The position numbers were made by a program, and so were the translations under genes. From Carpediemonas membranifera (lineage: Eukaryota; Fornicata): 64,000 bases of DNA. Within the stretch, counting starts at the first letter, position 1; every line of letters starts with the position of its first letter. The notes below the pieces were generated by a model. It ran no database searches. It was not told the origin of the DNA and saw only the letters and a program-made list of their open reading frames with translations. The stretch covers positions 1-64,000 of the forward strand of contig JAHDYR010000028.1 in assembly GCA_019828565.1 (NCBI GenBank). Direction: 5' to 3'. Of the stretch, positions 39,001 through 48,430 are shown piece after piece.

Positions 39001-40595
39001 GTCTTCTCGCCGTCCAGTTTGGCCACAGTCTGTCTCAGCTTCGTGATTACTCCGTTGGCGACGTCCTTTGCCCGCTGCATGCCAGCCAGGTCTCCCTTCA
39101 GCGCTGTCACAGTCTCCTCGAGCTCTGCAACATCTTCTTTTGCCTGCCGCACCTGCACTTCGAGCACGGAGCGGCCCTCCATGACTTTGTGTGCTCGCTC
39201 TTGGCCCTCGACAGCCCTCTCCTCGACTAACTGAAGCTTCTTGGCCAGTGTCTTGTTCTCCTTCTCCATCGCCTCGAGCTTCGTCTCATTCTTAATGCGC
39301 GCCCGGTCGAGCTCGAGGGTTTTGGCCTCGGATGCTTCGAGAAGGTCCTGTAACTCACCGATCTTCTCCGTCAGAGCTAGCTTGGCCGCCTGGGAAGCCT
39401 TCAGCTTGGACTCAACGAGTTGCCGCTCGACCTCGGCGTCCTCGACGGCCTGCTCGAGGTCATCGCGGTCTTGCAGGATGTCCGTGTGTGAGGTAGCCAC
39501 GTCATCGTACTTGGCCTTGAGTACCTTGTAAACCTGCTCGGATTCAATCAGAGAGACCTTGAGGGTGCGGGTAGTCTCGGTGAGTGTGGCAAGCTCGGCG
39601 TTGTTCTTCTCGCGCTCGGAAGTGAGGCTCGCTACACGGGCTTGGAGGCCAGCGTGCTCGGTGCGGAGAATGCTGTAGTTCTTGGACATCCGCTTGTGCT
39701 CCTTCTTGAGTCCGTCGAGCTCCCGGGAGGCAGCCTCAGCCTTGGTCTCGAAGTCCGTCTTTTGGAGACGAAGAACGTTGAGCTCTTCCTCGAGATCAAC
39801 GCTCGAGCCACGCCGAGCCTTCGCCTCGTTGGCCTCAACCACGAAGTGCTCCATGGCTGCCCTCTGCTGGTCTAGCGCGTCGCATCGCATCTTCATCTCG
39901 CGCAGCTCATCCTCGAGGGCATCGGTCCGAAGCGCCTTGCCTTGCGCCTCACGCAGCTGCTCCACCATGACCGAGAATGAGTTGTCCATGCGCTCCTTCT
40001 CGGCTCTGAGGGTCGATATCGTCTCCCGAAGCACGCGCTGCTCGTCTTTCGCCTGGCTCACCCATTCTTCGCCGAAAGAACGGACAGTCTCCCTAATACG
40101 GTCCATGTCCCTGATTTTGGCCCGCTCCTCCTCAGTCTCGGCGTCCTCGTGGGCGCGGAGGACGGCCAGTTCGGCCTTGAGCCACTCGTTTTCGCGTGTG
40201 GCCCAGAAGACGATCTCCTCCTTCGTCGTGTTGACCTGAGCGAGCGCCTTGTTATCACGCTGCAGGTCCATGATCATCTCCTTCAGGTCGAAGAGGTTGT
40301 TGCTCAGGTTGTCACTCTCAACAATCCTCAGCCAGTCGTTGCGGGGCGATGTCGGTGCTGAGGCGTGCTGACTGCCGTAGCCAGCAGGAGGCTTCATCTT
40401 TGATGATGAACGTCCGCGAATCGGTACGCTAGCCTCGCTTTTTGCATCCCCGCGCTTTGAAAAGGGCGAACCAAGGATGGGAGTGGCCATGCTGACTGCA
40501 CGCTGCCGTAAGCTCAGCGTATTGCGCCTACCACCACTAGAATTCGATTGCCTTGACGGCGAAGCTCCTTCTGCAACAGAGCTCCGAGGTGGCAT
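36093..40595 (-). CDS. Long coiled-coil, tail-anchored protein with tandem repeats
   Basis: The frame is open from 40616, but the first ATG is at 40595 (MPPRSSVAEG), giving 1,500 aa. Residues 1-95 are Ser/Arg/Pro-rich and disordered, with SP/TP sites. From ~110 to ~1450 the protein is almost continuous heptad coiled coil. Residues ~700-1363 consist of seven 92-residue units plus a partial eighth, identical at the DNA level as far as I can read. A single hydrophobic segment near ~1468-1490 (WGLMGAGIAASFGAGMAL) followed by RRPKKPGFK makes it a probable C-terminal tail anchor. It resembles golgin-, spindle- or nuclear-envelope-type tethers only in general form; I cannot name an orthologue. Start choice rests on the upstream codon being TTG. 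Confidence 0.85.
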   Translation of the reverse strand: MPPRSSVAEGASPSRQSNSSGGRRNTLSLRQRAVSMATPILGSPFSKRGDAKSEASVPIRGRSSSKMKPPAGYGSQHASAPTSPRNDWLRIVESDNLSNNLFDLKEMIMDLQRDNKALAQVNTTKEEIVFWATRENEWLKAELAVLRAHEDAETEEERAKIRDMDRIRETVRSFGEEWVSQAKDEQRVLRETISTLRAEKERMDNSFSVMVEQLREAQGKALRTDALEDELREMKMRCDALDQQRAAMEHFVVEANEAKARRGSSVDLEEELNVLRLQKTDFETKAEAASRELDGLKKEHKRMSKNYSILRTEHAGLQARVASLTSEREKNNAELATLTETTRTLKVSLIESEQVYKVLKAKYDDVATSHTDILQDRDDLEQAVEDAEVERQLVESKLKASQAAKLALTEKIGELQDLLEASEAKTLELDRARIKNETKLEAMEKENKTLAKKLQLVEERAVEGQERAHKVMEGRSVLEVQVRQAKEDVAELEETVTALKGDLAGMQRAKDVANGVITKLRQTVAKLDGEKTQLHSRVASLEEESRATARRTTEALKDRDYTEATLHSRIAALTEETAALQTRLVEAQSTTQATESDLETVVEALRAERAELEGRLRDQAEEHRLAVFALEQTISQMHEQRASGLGEAEARADDLKARLVQVEGELASVREENERMAERREVDEVEHEKTVKELKKTANRKFAELRKEQAELKGKVDSIADEKAALEARLAEVAGERDAAQAELAEKLDAARAEKDALETQVASATQEKAALESRIDAATNDSESTQTELKQKFAELRKEQAELKGKVDSIADEKAALEARLAEVAGERDAAQAELAEKLDAARAEKDALETQVASATQEKAALESRIDAATNDSESTQTELKQKFAELRKEQAELKGKVDSIADEKAALEARLAEVAGERDAAQAELAEKLDAARAEKDALETQVASATQEKAALESRIDAATNDSESTQTELKQKFAELRKEQAELKGKVDSIADEKAALEARLAEVAGERDAAQAELAEKLDAARAEKDALETQVASATQEKAALESRIDAATNDSESTQTELKQKFAELRKEQAELKGKVDSIADEKAALEARLAEVAGERDAAQAELAEKLDAARAEKDALETQVASATQEKAALESRIDAATNDSESTQTELKQKFAELRKEQAELKGKVDSIADEKAALEARLAEVAGERDAAQAELAEKLDAARAEKDALETQVASATQEKAALESRIDAATNDSESTQTELKQKFAELRKEQAELKGKVDSIADEKAALEARLAEVAGERDAAQAELAEKLDAARAEKDALETQVASATQEKAALESRIDAATNDSESTQTELKQKFAELRKEQAELKGKVDSIADEKDTLEAALVSATEEHKVAVADLLFDKAALETRLASSVDANNDTISHLEAALATVTAEKAALEQEVESLRIAIAQHQEQTPTGAKDSVEETTERAVVGTEGRRLNGVRWGLMGAGIAASFGAGMALRRPKKPGFK
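36505..38494 (-). repeat. 276-bp coding minisatellite, 7.2 copies
   Basis: The unit boundary GCGATGGAGTCGACC recurs at 36505, 36781, 37057, 37333, 37609, 37885, 38161 and 38437, exactly 276 bp (92 codons) apart. Copies read identically by eye. The array ends after 58 bp of the eighth unit at about 38494, where the sequence turns to unique coiled coil. Copy number is likely to vary between strains. Confidence 0.95.
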
Positions 40596-41240
40596 GCCTC
40601 TAATGGCGTTCGTCAAAAATTTAACTCACCCGATCGCCTCCCGATCTCCAGGCAAAGCAAGCTCATAGACCGCACACCATGCCGGGGCTGTGCCCACTAG
40701 CTCAGCCAAGTCGGGGTCATTTTTTCGATCAATCAGGCAATCTTCTCGGTCGAATCTGCGTCTGTGATCGAGACGAAATCAAGCGGAATCACTCACTTTC
40801 TCAGCAATGCATCGGGCTCGCATAGTAAATGATGTCCCTTACTCCTCAATTCTGCACGTCAATGCACGACCTGACCTAATCAATTGATTGGTCACGATCA
40901 TTGTCACCCCTTGAACGAACCCCAGAAGCTCACTAAGCTAACAGATGCAGAACGCACCCGTTGCTGTGACCAGAACCTCTGCTTTAGGTGCCCGGTCACT
41001 GTGCAGCTGACTGCCCCAACGCAGCAACCGAGATGATCAACATACGACATGGCCGACCCTCGCAACCTTGCTATCTCCGTCGCCCCCGCTGGCAAACCCT
41101 ACGCGGCAGATGCGGCTAATATCTGAGAACCACGCACTTGCCCTGAACCTGGTCCTTCGCCCCTCCGCGGCGAGAATCGAGTGTGTGAAGCTCTGTGGCA
41201 CCCTTGTAAACAAGGCTGAGTCCCGTGATCCTAAGTCAGT
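40596..41240. other. Intergenic between coiled-coil gene and P5C dehydrogenase
   Basis: I see no gene. It must contain the promoter of the coiled-coil gene and the 3' end of the dehydrogenase transcript. A GTGAGT...TTGAC...CATTAG stretch just upstream of the ATG could be a short 5'-UTR intron but would be only ~32 nt. Confidence 0.4.
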
Positions 41241-42913
41241 TTACTTCTTAGCGGGGTCGACGGCCCGGGCAGGGGCGGACCATCCCTTGGGGATGTTGAA
41301 GTCGGAGATGATCTCGCGGTGGCAGGACCAGACGAGACGGATGGCCTCGACGGTGCCGATGCCAGCGCCACGTGGGTCGCCGGCAGGGCCGAACCAGTGG
41401 TTCTGGGGCGCACCGGTCGTCCGGGCCCTGGCGCCGGCATATGTGGTGCCGTTGACGGTGTGGCCGAGGACGTACTGGACGAAGTTGATGTCGTTGGACA
41501 CGACGGCCGCAGTGAGGTGGGCGTTCATTCGCTCGGTCATCTCGATGACCTTGTCGATCTCGCCCTCCTTGTACCGGATCAGCACACAGAACGGCCCGAA
41601 TATCTCAGTCGTCACGACCGGGAAATTCTCCGGCTTCAGCGCCTGCTCGAGGGGGACCTCGACGAGGGTGGGCTGGTAGAGGCCGTACTTGGCAGGGACC
41701 GCCGTGCCATCGACAGCCTTGCCGCCGAAGACGACCTTGCCGCCCATGGCGACGAGCTTGTCCTGGTGTGCCTTGATGTCGGCGCTGGTGTGGGAGAGGA
41801 CGGGGGGGATCGACAGTTCCTCGAACGAACGGGTGCCGGCGTAGTGCTCAAAGCGGGCGAGGAAGTCCGTCTTGTCGTAGGCCTCGTGCATGAAGAGGAT
41901 CGACTGGGCAGAGCACTTCTGTCCGCCAAAGGCATACGCGTCGTTGTCGGCGCACCACGCCTTGTACTCGACGTCGTCCGTGTCAGGACCGAGGATCTTC
42001 CAGTCGAAGCCGGCGTCCTCGATCTTGATCTTGCCGTTGGTGATGCGGGAGAGCTCCTCAGCGACACCAGACGAGCCCGTGAACTGCAGCATGCGGGGCT
42101 GGGCCTTCTCGACGATGGCCCCCATGGTGCGACCCGAGCAGTGGATCATCTCGATGGCGTCATTGGGGGCGCCGCAGTAGTGCATGAGCTTGATCCACTC
42201 CTGCATGACGAGTGACGTCATCGAAGCGCACTTGAGCAGCACCTTGTTGCCCATGTACAGGGCGCCCATGATCTGGAGCACGGGGATCTCCAGGGGGAAG
42301 TTGAAGGGCGCGATGACCATGACGGGGCCGTAGGGCCAGCGGGTGCCCGTCGACACCTGGCCCATGTAGTCGCCCGAGACATTGAACGAGCGGGCAAGGA
42401 AACGGACCTGGTCAGCGCAGAAGTTGCGGATGAATGCACGGGTAACCATGACCTCCTTCATGGCCTGGTCGTAGTCCTTGGGCGCCACACGCTGGATGCA
42501 GCGGGCGAAGAAGCGGAACACCTCGGGCTTGTCAAGCTCGACGGCGAGCTTGGAGGTGATCTCACCCCACATGTTATACTTCTCGGGGTTCTTGTACATG
42601 TTGTGGAGGCCGGACTTGGGGCAAGAGTTGAGGTTGGTGATGAATTCATCGGCCTCCTCCATGGTGGTGTTGGGCATCTTGAGGAAAGCCTCACCGTTAC
42701 TGTGTGAGAAATGGAGCGCTCAGCACATCTTGACAGCATCAAGCGGTTGTGGATCTTGATGAGCGAAGATGATACGGTGAGATTTGATACAAACGTAGGA
42801 TCAACGACGTCAATGCACTTCTCGCTACGCCGCCACTCACCGGATACGAAATTGGTCATGTGGTAGGGCTTGGCGCCGCATACGGTATCAGGATCGAAGT
42901 CAGTGAACTGCAT
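41241..42913 (-). CDS. Delta-1-pyrroline-5-carboxylate dehydrogenase, ALDH12-like
   Basis: Two exons, 42795-42913 and 41241-42699, are joined across a 95-bp intron (GTTTGT donor, CACACAG acceptor). The splice rejoins DVVDPT to NGEAFLKMPN, giving 525 aa. It oxidises glutamate semialdehyde/P5C to glutamate, the second step of proline catabolism, normally in mitochondria. Visible are the ALDH cofactor region (PWPYGPVMVIAPFNFPLEIP-type), the Glu-bearing KIEDAGFDWKILGPD near residue 266, the catalytic Cys in GGQKCSAQS near 299, and TTEIFGPF. The EDAGFDWK and NHWFGPAGDPRGAGIGT blocks are those of plant ALDH12 P5CDH rather than the ALDH4/PUT2 type. No clear targeting peptide is seen. Confidence 0.9.
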
Positions 42914-43200
42914 GGCGATGTTTTGTTCGAATGTTGTTGTTCTGTCAAGGGTGTTGACGAATGGGGACCGCGCGAAATTTGACCCGCGTTGATTGCCGGA
43001 CAAGGGGCTTAAGAAGGGTGATGCGAGCAGAGGAGTTCCATTACAGAGTTGGGCTTCGCCGTTCTTAACTGGACGCCAAGACCCAGGCCCGAGGGACCCC
43101 GAGGGACGTCCAGATGACGGCAACGTTAGCCTGTTTCCCATCAAATAAACCGCCATTACACTAACGACGCCGAGTTTATGATAAGTTTGTTCCGATTGCC
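42914..43200. other. Intergenic between P5C dehydrogenase and PNO1-like gene
   Basis: These 287 bp should contain the dehydrogenase promoter and the end of the PNO1-like transcript. I see no other feature. Confidence 0.4.
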
Positions 43201-43743
43201 TCACATCTGGCGCTCCTTGTACGTCTGGAGGTTCGTGATGATCTTGCCGGGCTTCGTGCCGATGATGAGCTGCGACATGGCCCTCCGAGCCACTGCGTTG
43301 TTCGCGGGTGTCCCGAGGATGTGGATCTTCTTGCCTGCGACGACAATACGGGTGCGGGTGCAGTCCATGATCTGGTTCTTGATGTCGCCGTTCACACCGC
43401 AGATACGGCCAATGGCGCGGGACTGGTTGGCGCCCTTAAGCACAGCCTTGGCGTCGTTAACGTTGAACGACTCGACGATGATGTTATCCAGGCGGAGGAA
43501 AGCAACGCAATCGACAAGGCGGAATCCCCGCATGTAGGCATCGATGTAGTTGCGTGCCTTTTGCATAGCATTAGTCTCCTCTGTCTCCTTGTTTGTTCTG
43601 AAATGAATCTTGTGCTCCTTGGTGTTGTACATGCAATCCAAAGAGAGCCGATTCACAAGAGACGAGCATATTTCATCCCAATCGCGCTTAAGAGCAGTTC
43701 TCCTGGAAAGAGGGACGATCACAGAGTCCTCAGAGACCACCAT
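43201..43743 (-). CDS. PNO1: PNO1/Dim2-like KH protein, divergent
   Basis: A 180-aa single-exon protein aligns along its length with the conserved part of PNO1/Dim2, the KH-domain partner of Nob1 in cytoplasmic 20S-to-18S pre-rRNA maturation. Matching blocks are the opening VPL...LKRDWDEI, the first degenerate KH (RTNKETEETNAM...YIDAYMRGF), LRLDNIIVESF, the second KH with SRAIGRICGVNGDIK (GVNG at 116-119), CTRTRIVVAGKKIHILG and the end GTKPGKIITNLQTYKER. The usual basic N-terminal extension of ~50-90 residues is missing, and many normally invariant positions differ, so this may be a paralogue rather than the essential gene. Transcribed from ~250 bp downstream of the Sm-like exon. Confidence 0.85.
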   Translation of the reverse strand: MVVSEDSVIVPLSRRTALKRDWDEICSSLVNRLSLDCMYNTKEHKIHFRTNKETEETNAMQKARNYIDAYMRGFRLVDCVAFLRLDNIIVESFNVNDAKAVLKGANQSRAIGRICGVNGDIKNQIMDCTRTRIVVAGKKIHILGTPANNAVARRAMSQLIIGTKPGKIITNLQTYKERQM

Positions 43744-43998
43744 ACTGCCGCGACTCTAAAACGACTTCAGTGACTGGATCAAAATAATGAAGAAGCGGCA
43801 CGGAAGAGATGGGAGCCCTCGGGGACAGCAATGTCCCACTGTATGCAAGAAACGTCATTTGTCCCTTGACTGTGTCAGCCCAATCATTGGACTTGCGGCG
43901 ATGCGGCGGGCCAGGCAAAGCCTCCAAGCAGACAGTTAGCAAAGGAGAAACCGTGGTATATTTACATGCAGAGAGTGTACAGTGGCGTGGCGGCATCT
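43744..43998. other. Intergenic upstream of PNO1-like gene
   Basis: Roughly 255 bp without a convincing gene. It should serve as promoter for the PNO1-like gene and 3' end for the Sm-like exon. Confidence 0.4.
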
Positions 43999-44173
43999 AA
44001 CACGCGGGCCAGCCGGCAGCACCGGCTACGGGCTTGAGGTGGGCGGGGCAGACGTCCGTGATAGTTTGGCCGCGGATGACGACAACGCCGAGCTTTCGGT
44101 GCCTGGTAGAGACCTCACCATCAGCACTCGTAATGTCAATGAGCTCATCTGCGTCCTGGAGGAAGACATCGCA
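43999..44173 (-). pseudogene. Last exon of an Sm/LSm-like protein, cut off by element G
   Basis: Reading on the minus strand from an acceptor-like TCCTCCAG near 44158 gives DADELIDITSADGEVSTRH, then KLGVVVIRGQTITDVCP and a PVAGAAGWPAC end with a stop at 43999. The LGVVVIRGQTI piece is the Sm2 motif (strand 4, IRG, strand 5) and DADELIDI fits the end of Sm1. The first half of an Sm fold, with the NxxL motif, should lie upstream but is replaced by element G at 44188. Without the missing exon the subfamily (SmB, SmE or LSm7 type) cannot be told. The gene is probably broken. Confidence 0.4.
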
Positions 44174-44187
44174 CGAGGGTTACCCAC

Positions 44188-45201
44188 CTAAAGGCGAAGC
44201 TCCTGATGAGCCTCCAAATACTCATCCAGGGCCTTGAGGTCCTTCACATCGTGGTACGCGAGCCACTGATCGTCGTCGGGGCCATAGCCATCCGAAAGAA
44301 AGAAAGAAAGAAATTTAAGATTGCTTGGTATCTGACCCCGGACCCGAATTTGCCTTCCCAGGCCATAGCCATCCCAACGGACCTTAAACTGCCAACGAGA
44401 CTTCGTCTTTCCCTTGCGGTGTGCAACGATCTTTTCAACTGGATATTCGTCAGAATCCAGGGCAACCAACGTAACATCGTCTACAGGTACTTCGGGAGAG
44501 GTATAAGGCAGCAAGCGGGAAATATGAAACTTCAACGGCTTCTCATCGGCAGGATTCTTCAACGTGTAGATATCCTGGTCATGTGAGATAACTTCGAACG
44601 GTCCAAGGTACTTAGAAGCAAGTTTGTTCGGTTTGCGGCCATCGGGGCGCGAGACCAGCACTTTGGTCCCAACAACCAACACATCCCGATGGGTACTCTG
44701 TCGCTTCTCCAGGGTGGAACGCTGCGAGTTCTGCGCCTCATGGACCAGCCGAGACTGTGCCTCAAGGAGGTTATCAACTAGTTCGGCATACCCCTTCCCT
44801 CCTTCGGTCTCGGCGATGACTTCGAAATCCAGTGAGGCCAGGGGGTATATCAGCCGGCCAGGCTCGACGCCGGTGGTAGCATTCTTCGTGGAGTTGATAA
44901 TGCGTTGGACCAGCGGTAAATAGTCACTCCATCGGTCAGTCAAGCGTTTCTCGGCACAGAGCACGGAAAGGTGTCTGCCGACTTCAGCGTTGACCCGTTC
45001 GACAAGCCCGTTGGCTTGGTGGTGGTATGGGAGTGAGGTGACGCGGGTTACACTCATGGCGTCAAAGTAATCCTGAATGGCATGAGCCAGGAACTGAGAT
45101 CCCTGATCTGACCGGATCGACTTTGGGACGCCGTGGCGGGAAAAGATGGAAATGAGGGCTCGAAAAGCCTCATGAGCGGATGCAGACGTCATTGCGTACA
45201 A
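44188..45201 (-). pseudogene. Element G integrase core, C-terminal domain and interrupted chromodomain
   Basis: The frame reads IRSDQGSQF (Asp), HHQANGLVERVNAE (Glu), the C-terminal GPFEVISHD block and a chromodomain that begins VEKIVAHRKGK...FKVRWDGYG. There a 67-bp LINE end plus its 14-bp target duplicate (81 bp, 27 codons) is inserted without breaking the frame, and the domain resumes as DGYGPDDDQW. The chromodomain fold is therefore interrupted but the ORF stays open to its stop at 44188. Confidence 0.85.
44280..44374 (-). mobile_element. 67-bp LINE 3'-end stub with 14-bp target duplication
   Basis: GGCCATAGCCATCC at 44280-44293 is repeated at 44361-44374. Between them, 44294-44360 reads on the minus strand as the last bases of the LINE 3' end (TCCGGGGTCAGATACC...CTTAAATTTCTTTC repeats). 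It aligns with the 3' ends at 50731 and 59847, which share GGGGTCAGAATCCA...TAAATTTCTTTC. It is an extremely 5'-truncated insertion. Confidence 0.9.
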
Positions 45202-45544
45202 CTCGGTGTATCTGGAGAACGAGTCTACGGCAGAGGACGTACTTGCAACCGTTTACATCAGGAGGGAAAGGACCAACGGTATCGATGGCCCACGTCCTGC
45301 CTGGCATCTCTTCCATCGTGGGGCGCATCTCCCCAGTGTAGGGCTCCTTTCTAGCGCGGTACTTCTGGCATATCGGGCACGACGCGATGAACGAGGCAAC
45401 ATCGGCGTCCATGCCAGGCCAGCTGAAGCCCTTAGCTCTCAAGCGTGCCAGAGTCTCGGCAACACCCATGTGTCCTTCCGTGGCGTTGTGGAAGGCACGG
45501 ACTGCTGTAGCACGGTGATAGGATCGACGTGGGCTCGGAAGCAA
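45170..45544 (-). pseudogene. Element G integrase N-terminal zinc finger and first Asp
   Basis: Reads GHMGVAETLARLRAKGFSWPGM, CPICQKYR and AIDTVGPFPP. Frameshifts at about 45500 and 45240 separate it from RNase H upstream and from the rest of integrase downstream. Confidence 0.8.
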
Positions 45545-47400
45545 CGCGACAGAGCGTCCGCAACCGAGTTGTCCGCTCCGGGGATATGCTCGATTATGAA
45601 ATCGTACTCCTGGAGGCGGAGTGACCAGCGGATCACCTTGGGTGTGAGAGACTTCGTCATATATACCAAGTTTCTGTGGTCAGTCTGCACAGAAAAGTGG
45701 TGACCGAGGAGGTACGACGAGAACTTGAGAACGCAGAAAAGGATGCCGTACGCTTCCTTCTCGATCGTAGCCCAGCGACGCTCGGCATCGGTGAACGCGT
45801 GGGAGGCAAACTCGACGATTCTTTCGCGGCCATCGACTACGTTGAGGAGGACTCCTCCACAGCCGACCTCTGAGGCGTCAGTGCGGACAATGATGGGGGA
45901 GTCATAGTCGATGAAGGCGAGCTGGATAGAGTCGGCGACCAGGTCCTTGACCCGGGTGAAGGCTCCCTCAGCGAGGTCGTTCCATTTCCACGGGCGCTTG
46001 CCCGTGGTGAGGGCATACAAAGGCGCCATAACGCTGCTCAAATCCGGTATGAATCGGCGGAAGTAGTTGGCAGCGCCACAGAAGGCGCGGGTGGTGGCGA
46101 GGTCCTTGGGCCTGGCCATACGCTGGATAGCAGCAATCCGCTGTGGGGACATCCTGACGCCGTTGGGGCTAATCAGATGGCCCAGGTAATCGACTTCAAC
46201 GGCGTAAAGCCGGCACTTAGTCGGGTGCAACACAAAGCGATGCTGACGCAGGCGGGTGAGTACAAGGCGGAGGTTGGCGGCTAGGTCCTCAGCGTCGCTT
46301 CCAATGACAACAACGTCGTCTATGAAGATGTGGCAGACCTTGCCGACCAGTCCTTGTAAAACTGCGGTCATCGTGCTTTGGAAAAAAGCGGGAGCTACTT
46401 TCACGCCAAAGGGGACACGGTTGAACTCGTAGAGTCCAGAAGGGGTGCTAAAAGCAGTGAGATGGCGTGATTCTTCCGAAACAGGTATCTGGTGGTAGCC
46501 GCTCACCAAGTCCAAGGTAGCGAAACACTTTGCGCCAGCTATCTGGGCAAATATGTCCTCTTGGACGGATAACGGGAACTTGTTAGCTTGTATACGGGTG
46601 TTGAGCTCACGGTAGTCGATCACCATCCGCCGTTCGCCTCCCTTCTTAGGGACCGTGAACGCGGGAGCCGCCCACTGGGAGTGGGAGGGCCGGATGATGT
46701 TAGCCGCCAAGAGTCTGTCAACCTCGCTCTGGATGTACTCCGCGAGGGCAGGAGACTGTCTTCTAGGCGGCAGTGCCACCGGCTGGGCACCCTCAAGGGG
46801 CTTGATCGACATAGGAGCGACATCGGCACCCCATGCGTTAGGGGTATCGGTGAATATAGCCTTGAACTCCTCCTGGACCTTGGCGATGGCCGGCGGGTAG
46901 GGCTCGTCCGCGGTGCTGTCATCAGGCTCAAGGTTACGATCGACGGGGCCCGGTAGGTCATCGACGGGCTCGTCTTCAGAGGGGTCCAGCTTAATCCCGA
47001 GAGTCCGGATGGTGTCATAGCAGAGGATAGCGTCCTCGCCCATGTCTGCCACGTACAAGGGTAGTACGGTGGCAACTCGGGATGCGGCGACATGCACGAA
47101 GAGGGCCTCCGTCACGGGGACCGGGCCATTGGCCGTTTCGAGCATGAAGCCTGTACGGGCGCGCGTGCAACCTAGTTCCTTGAGCCTCTGCGAAAGCTCA
47201 GGCGAGATCAGGTCCACGTTCGCGCCGGTGTCTAACAGACTCTTGACGTCCAAGGTGCGCTGATGGTCCATCGGGGGGCCCATGGTGACCGTCGAGTACG
47301 GTGCACCGGAAAGGGGCAGGGGGCGAAGGCCAGCTTGACCTTGGGGAGGGTTATCGGGTCGCGGCGGATGCCGGTGGGGAAAACCCAGGAAGACCCTTGT
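45500..47400 (-). pseudogene. Element G protease, RT and RNase H
   Basis: Retropepsin LLDTGANVDLIS and AILCYDTIRTLG; RT with MVIDYRELN, FATLDLVSGYHQ, VPFGVKVAPAFFQ and FIDDVVVIG; RNase H with VRTDASEVGCGG, IEKEAYGILF, TDHRN and IPGADNSVADALSR. All catalytic residues are in place. The frame lies one base off gag and overlaps its end, so either a programmed shift or an indel joins them; I cannot tell which. Confidence 0.87.
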
Positions 47401-48124
47401 TAGGGCACTCCGAGCGTCTATGACCGGCGTGGCCACACCCGAAGCAGCGTGCGGGGGGCTTGGTAGAATCAGCAGGCCGGGCCGCAGGCTTAGGTATTTC
47501 CAGCTTGGCTGGAAGGACATTGCGCCTAGATGGCGCAGCGGGCGCAGGAGCGGAAATAGACGCCAAGTCAATGGTAGACAAGGTGTTAAGCATCTTTTCG
47601 AGCTCCTCAAGAGCGGTGTTCACGGCGGCTTCGAAATCCTCGGGCTCCTCAAGCTCCACGGCCGTGCGTAGATCCTTCGGCAGGTGAGAGACGAACGTCT
47701 TGCGAATGAGTTCCGCAGGCGGACGGGTTTCGTCATCAAGACCATCAAGGATCTTCTGGTATTCGGCGACATAGAGGAGAAGAGCGTCGGTGCTGGGCAG
47801 CTTCCCGGAGACGGGGAAAGGCAGGCGCTGAAGGGCCTTCAGGGCCTCCACGTTGCTCCGGGGTGAATAGAAGCTGCGGTAGATTGCTTCGAGAAGCTCG
47901 TCGTCAGTCTTGGTCGTGGCGTTCTCGATACGCATGGTAACCACGTGAAGCAGATGAGGGACGATTAGGTCCTTCACGTAGTGCTTGATCTCGTCATGAG
48001 TAGCGGTATACGCGGTGTATGCGTCCCTGAACGCGGTGAAGCCTTCGCGCGTCGGGGTATCCCAGTAGGGAACTCCCTTCCCCAGAATATGGACAAGCAA
48101 GTGATCACTGTGGCAATGTTCCAT
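47351..48124 (-). CDS. Element G gag
   Basis: The 257-aa frame starts with an ATG at 48124. A capsid-like helical region (EAIYRSFYSPRSNVEALKAL, FVSHLPKDLR) precedes a basic/proline linker and one CCHC knuckle (CFGCGHAGHRRSEC) near the end. It resembles the element C gag in layout. It appears intact. Confidence 0.8.
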   Translation of the reverse strand: MEHCHSDHLLVHILGKGVPYWDTPTREGFTAFRDAYTAYTATHDEIKHYVKDLIVPHLLHVVTMRIENATTKTDDELLEAIYRSFYSPRSNVEALKALQRLPFPVSGKLPSTDALLLYVAEYQKILDGLDDETRPPAELIRKTFVSHLPKDLRTAVELEEPEDFEAAVNTALEELEKMLNTLSTIDLASISAPAPAAPSRRNVLPAKLEIPKPAARPADSTKPPARCFGCGHAGHRRSECPNKGLPGFSPPASAATR

Positions 48125-48138
48125 GTTAAAGCAGTTGG

Positions 48139-48430
48139 TTGATGTTGTGTTTATTGGGTTCGCAGCTTGGGTTCGCAGACCATAACCTTAAACTGCACGA
48201 CACCGTCTCCAAGCTGACCGTATACAGCGACGGTCTTCGCCGCAAGGACGGCCTCGTCGTCATCCCTACTTCAACCGTGTGCAGACCCCTCCGAAAGGAG
48301 CTGATACAGATCGCCCACAGAGGACACCACGGCGCCAAGGCTACCATCGAACGCCTGAGAGCAGACGGCTATACCTGGACAGGCTGCACAGCAGATGTCC
48401 AGACCATCTACGCGACGCCATGGACGAGGC
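48139..48430 (+). pseudogene. Ty3/gypsy element H: integrase N-terminal fragment
   Basis: The plus frame reads YSDGLRRKDGLVVIP, RKELIQIAHRGHHGAKATIE and LRADGYTWTGC, which is the RNase H-integrase join and the HH half of the integrase zinc finger. The CxxC half is lost and the frame degrades after about 48420. It begins within 20 bp of the element G gag start. Confidence 0.7.

Larger units (their letters stand above)
44188..48124 (-). mobile_element. Ty3/gypsy element G with chromodomain, LTRs not found
   Basis: Gag, protease, RT, RNase H, integrase and chromodomain are present in order over 3.9 kb on the minus strand. Gag overlaps pol by a frame change; two more frameshifts fall in the integrase. 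I find no matching LTR pair at its ends: the left end touches an Sm-like exon and the right end touches element H within ~50 bp. It is related to element C (both have RWSLRLQEY in RNase H). Confidence 0.8.
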
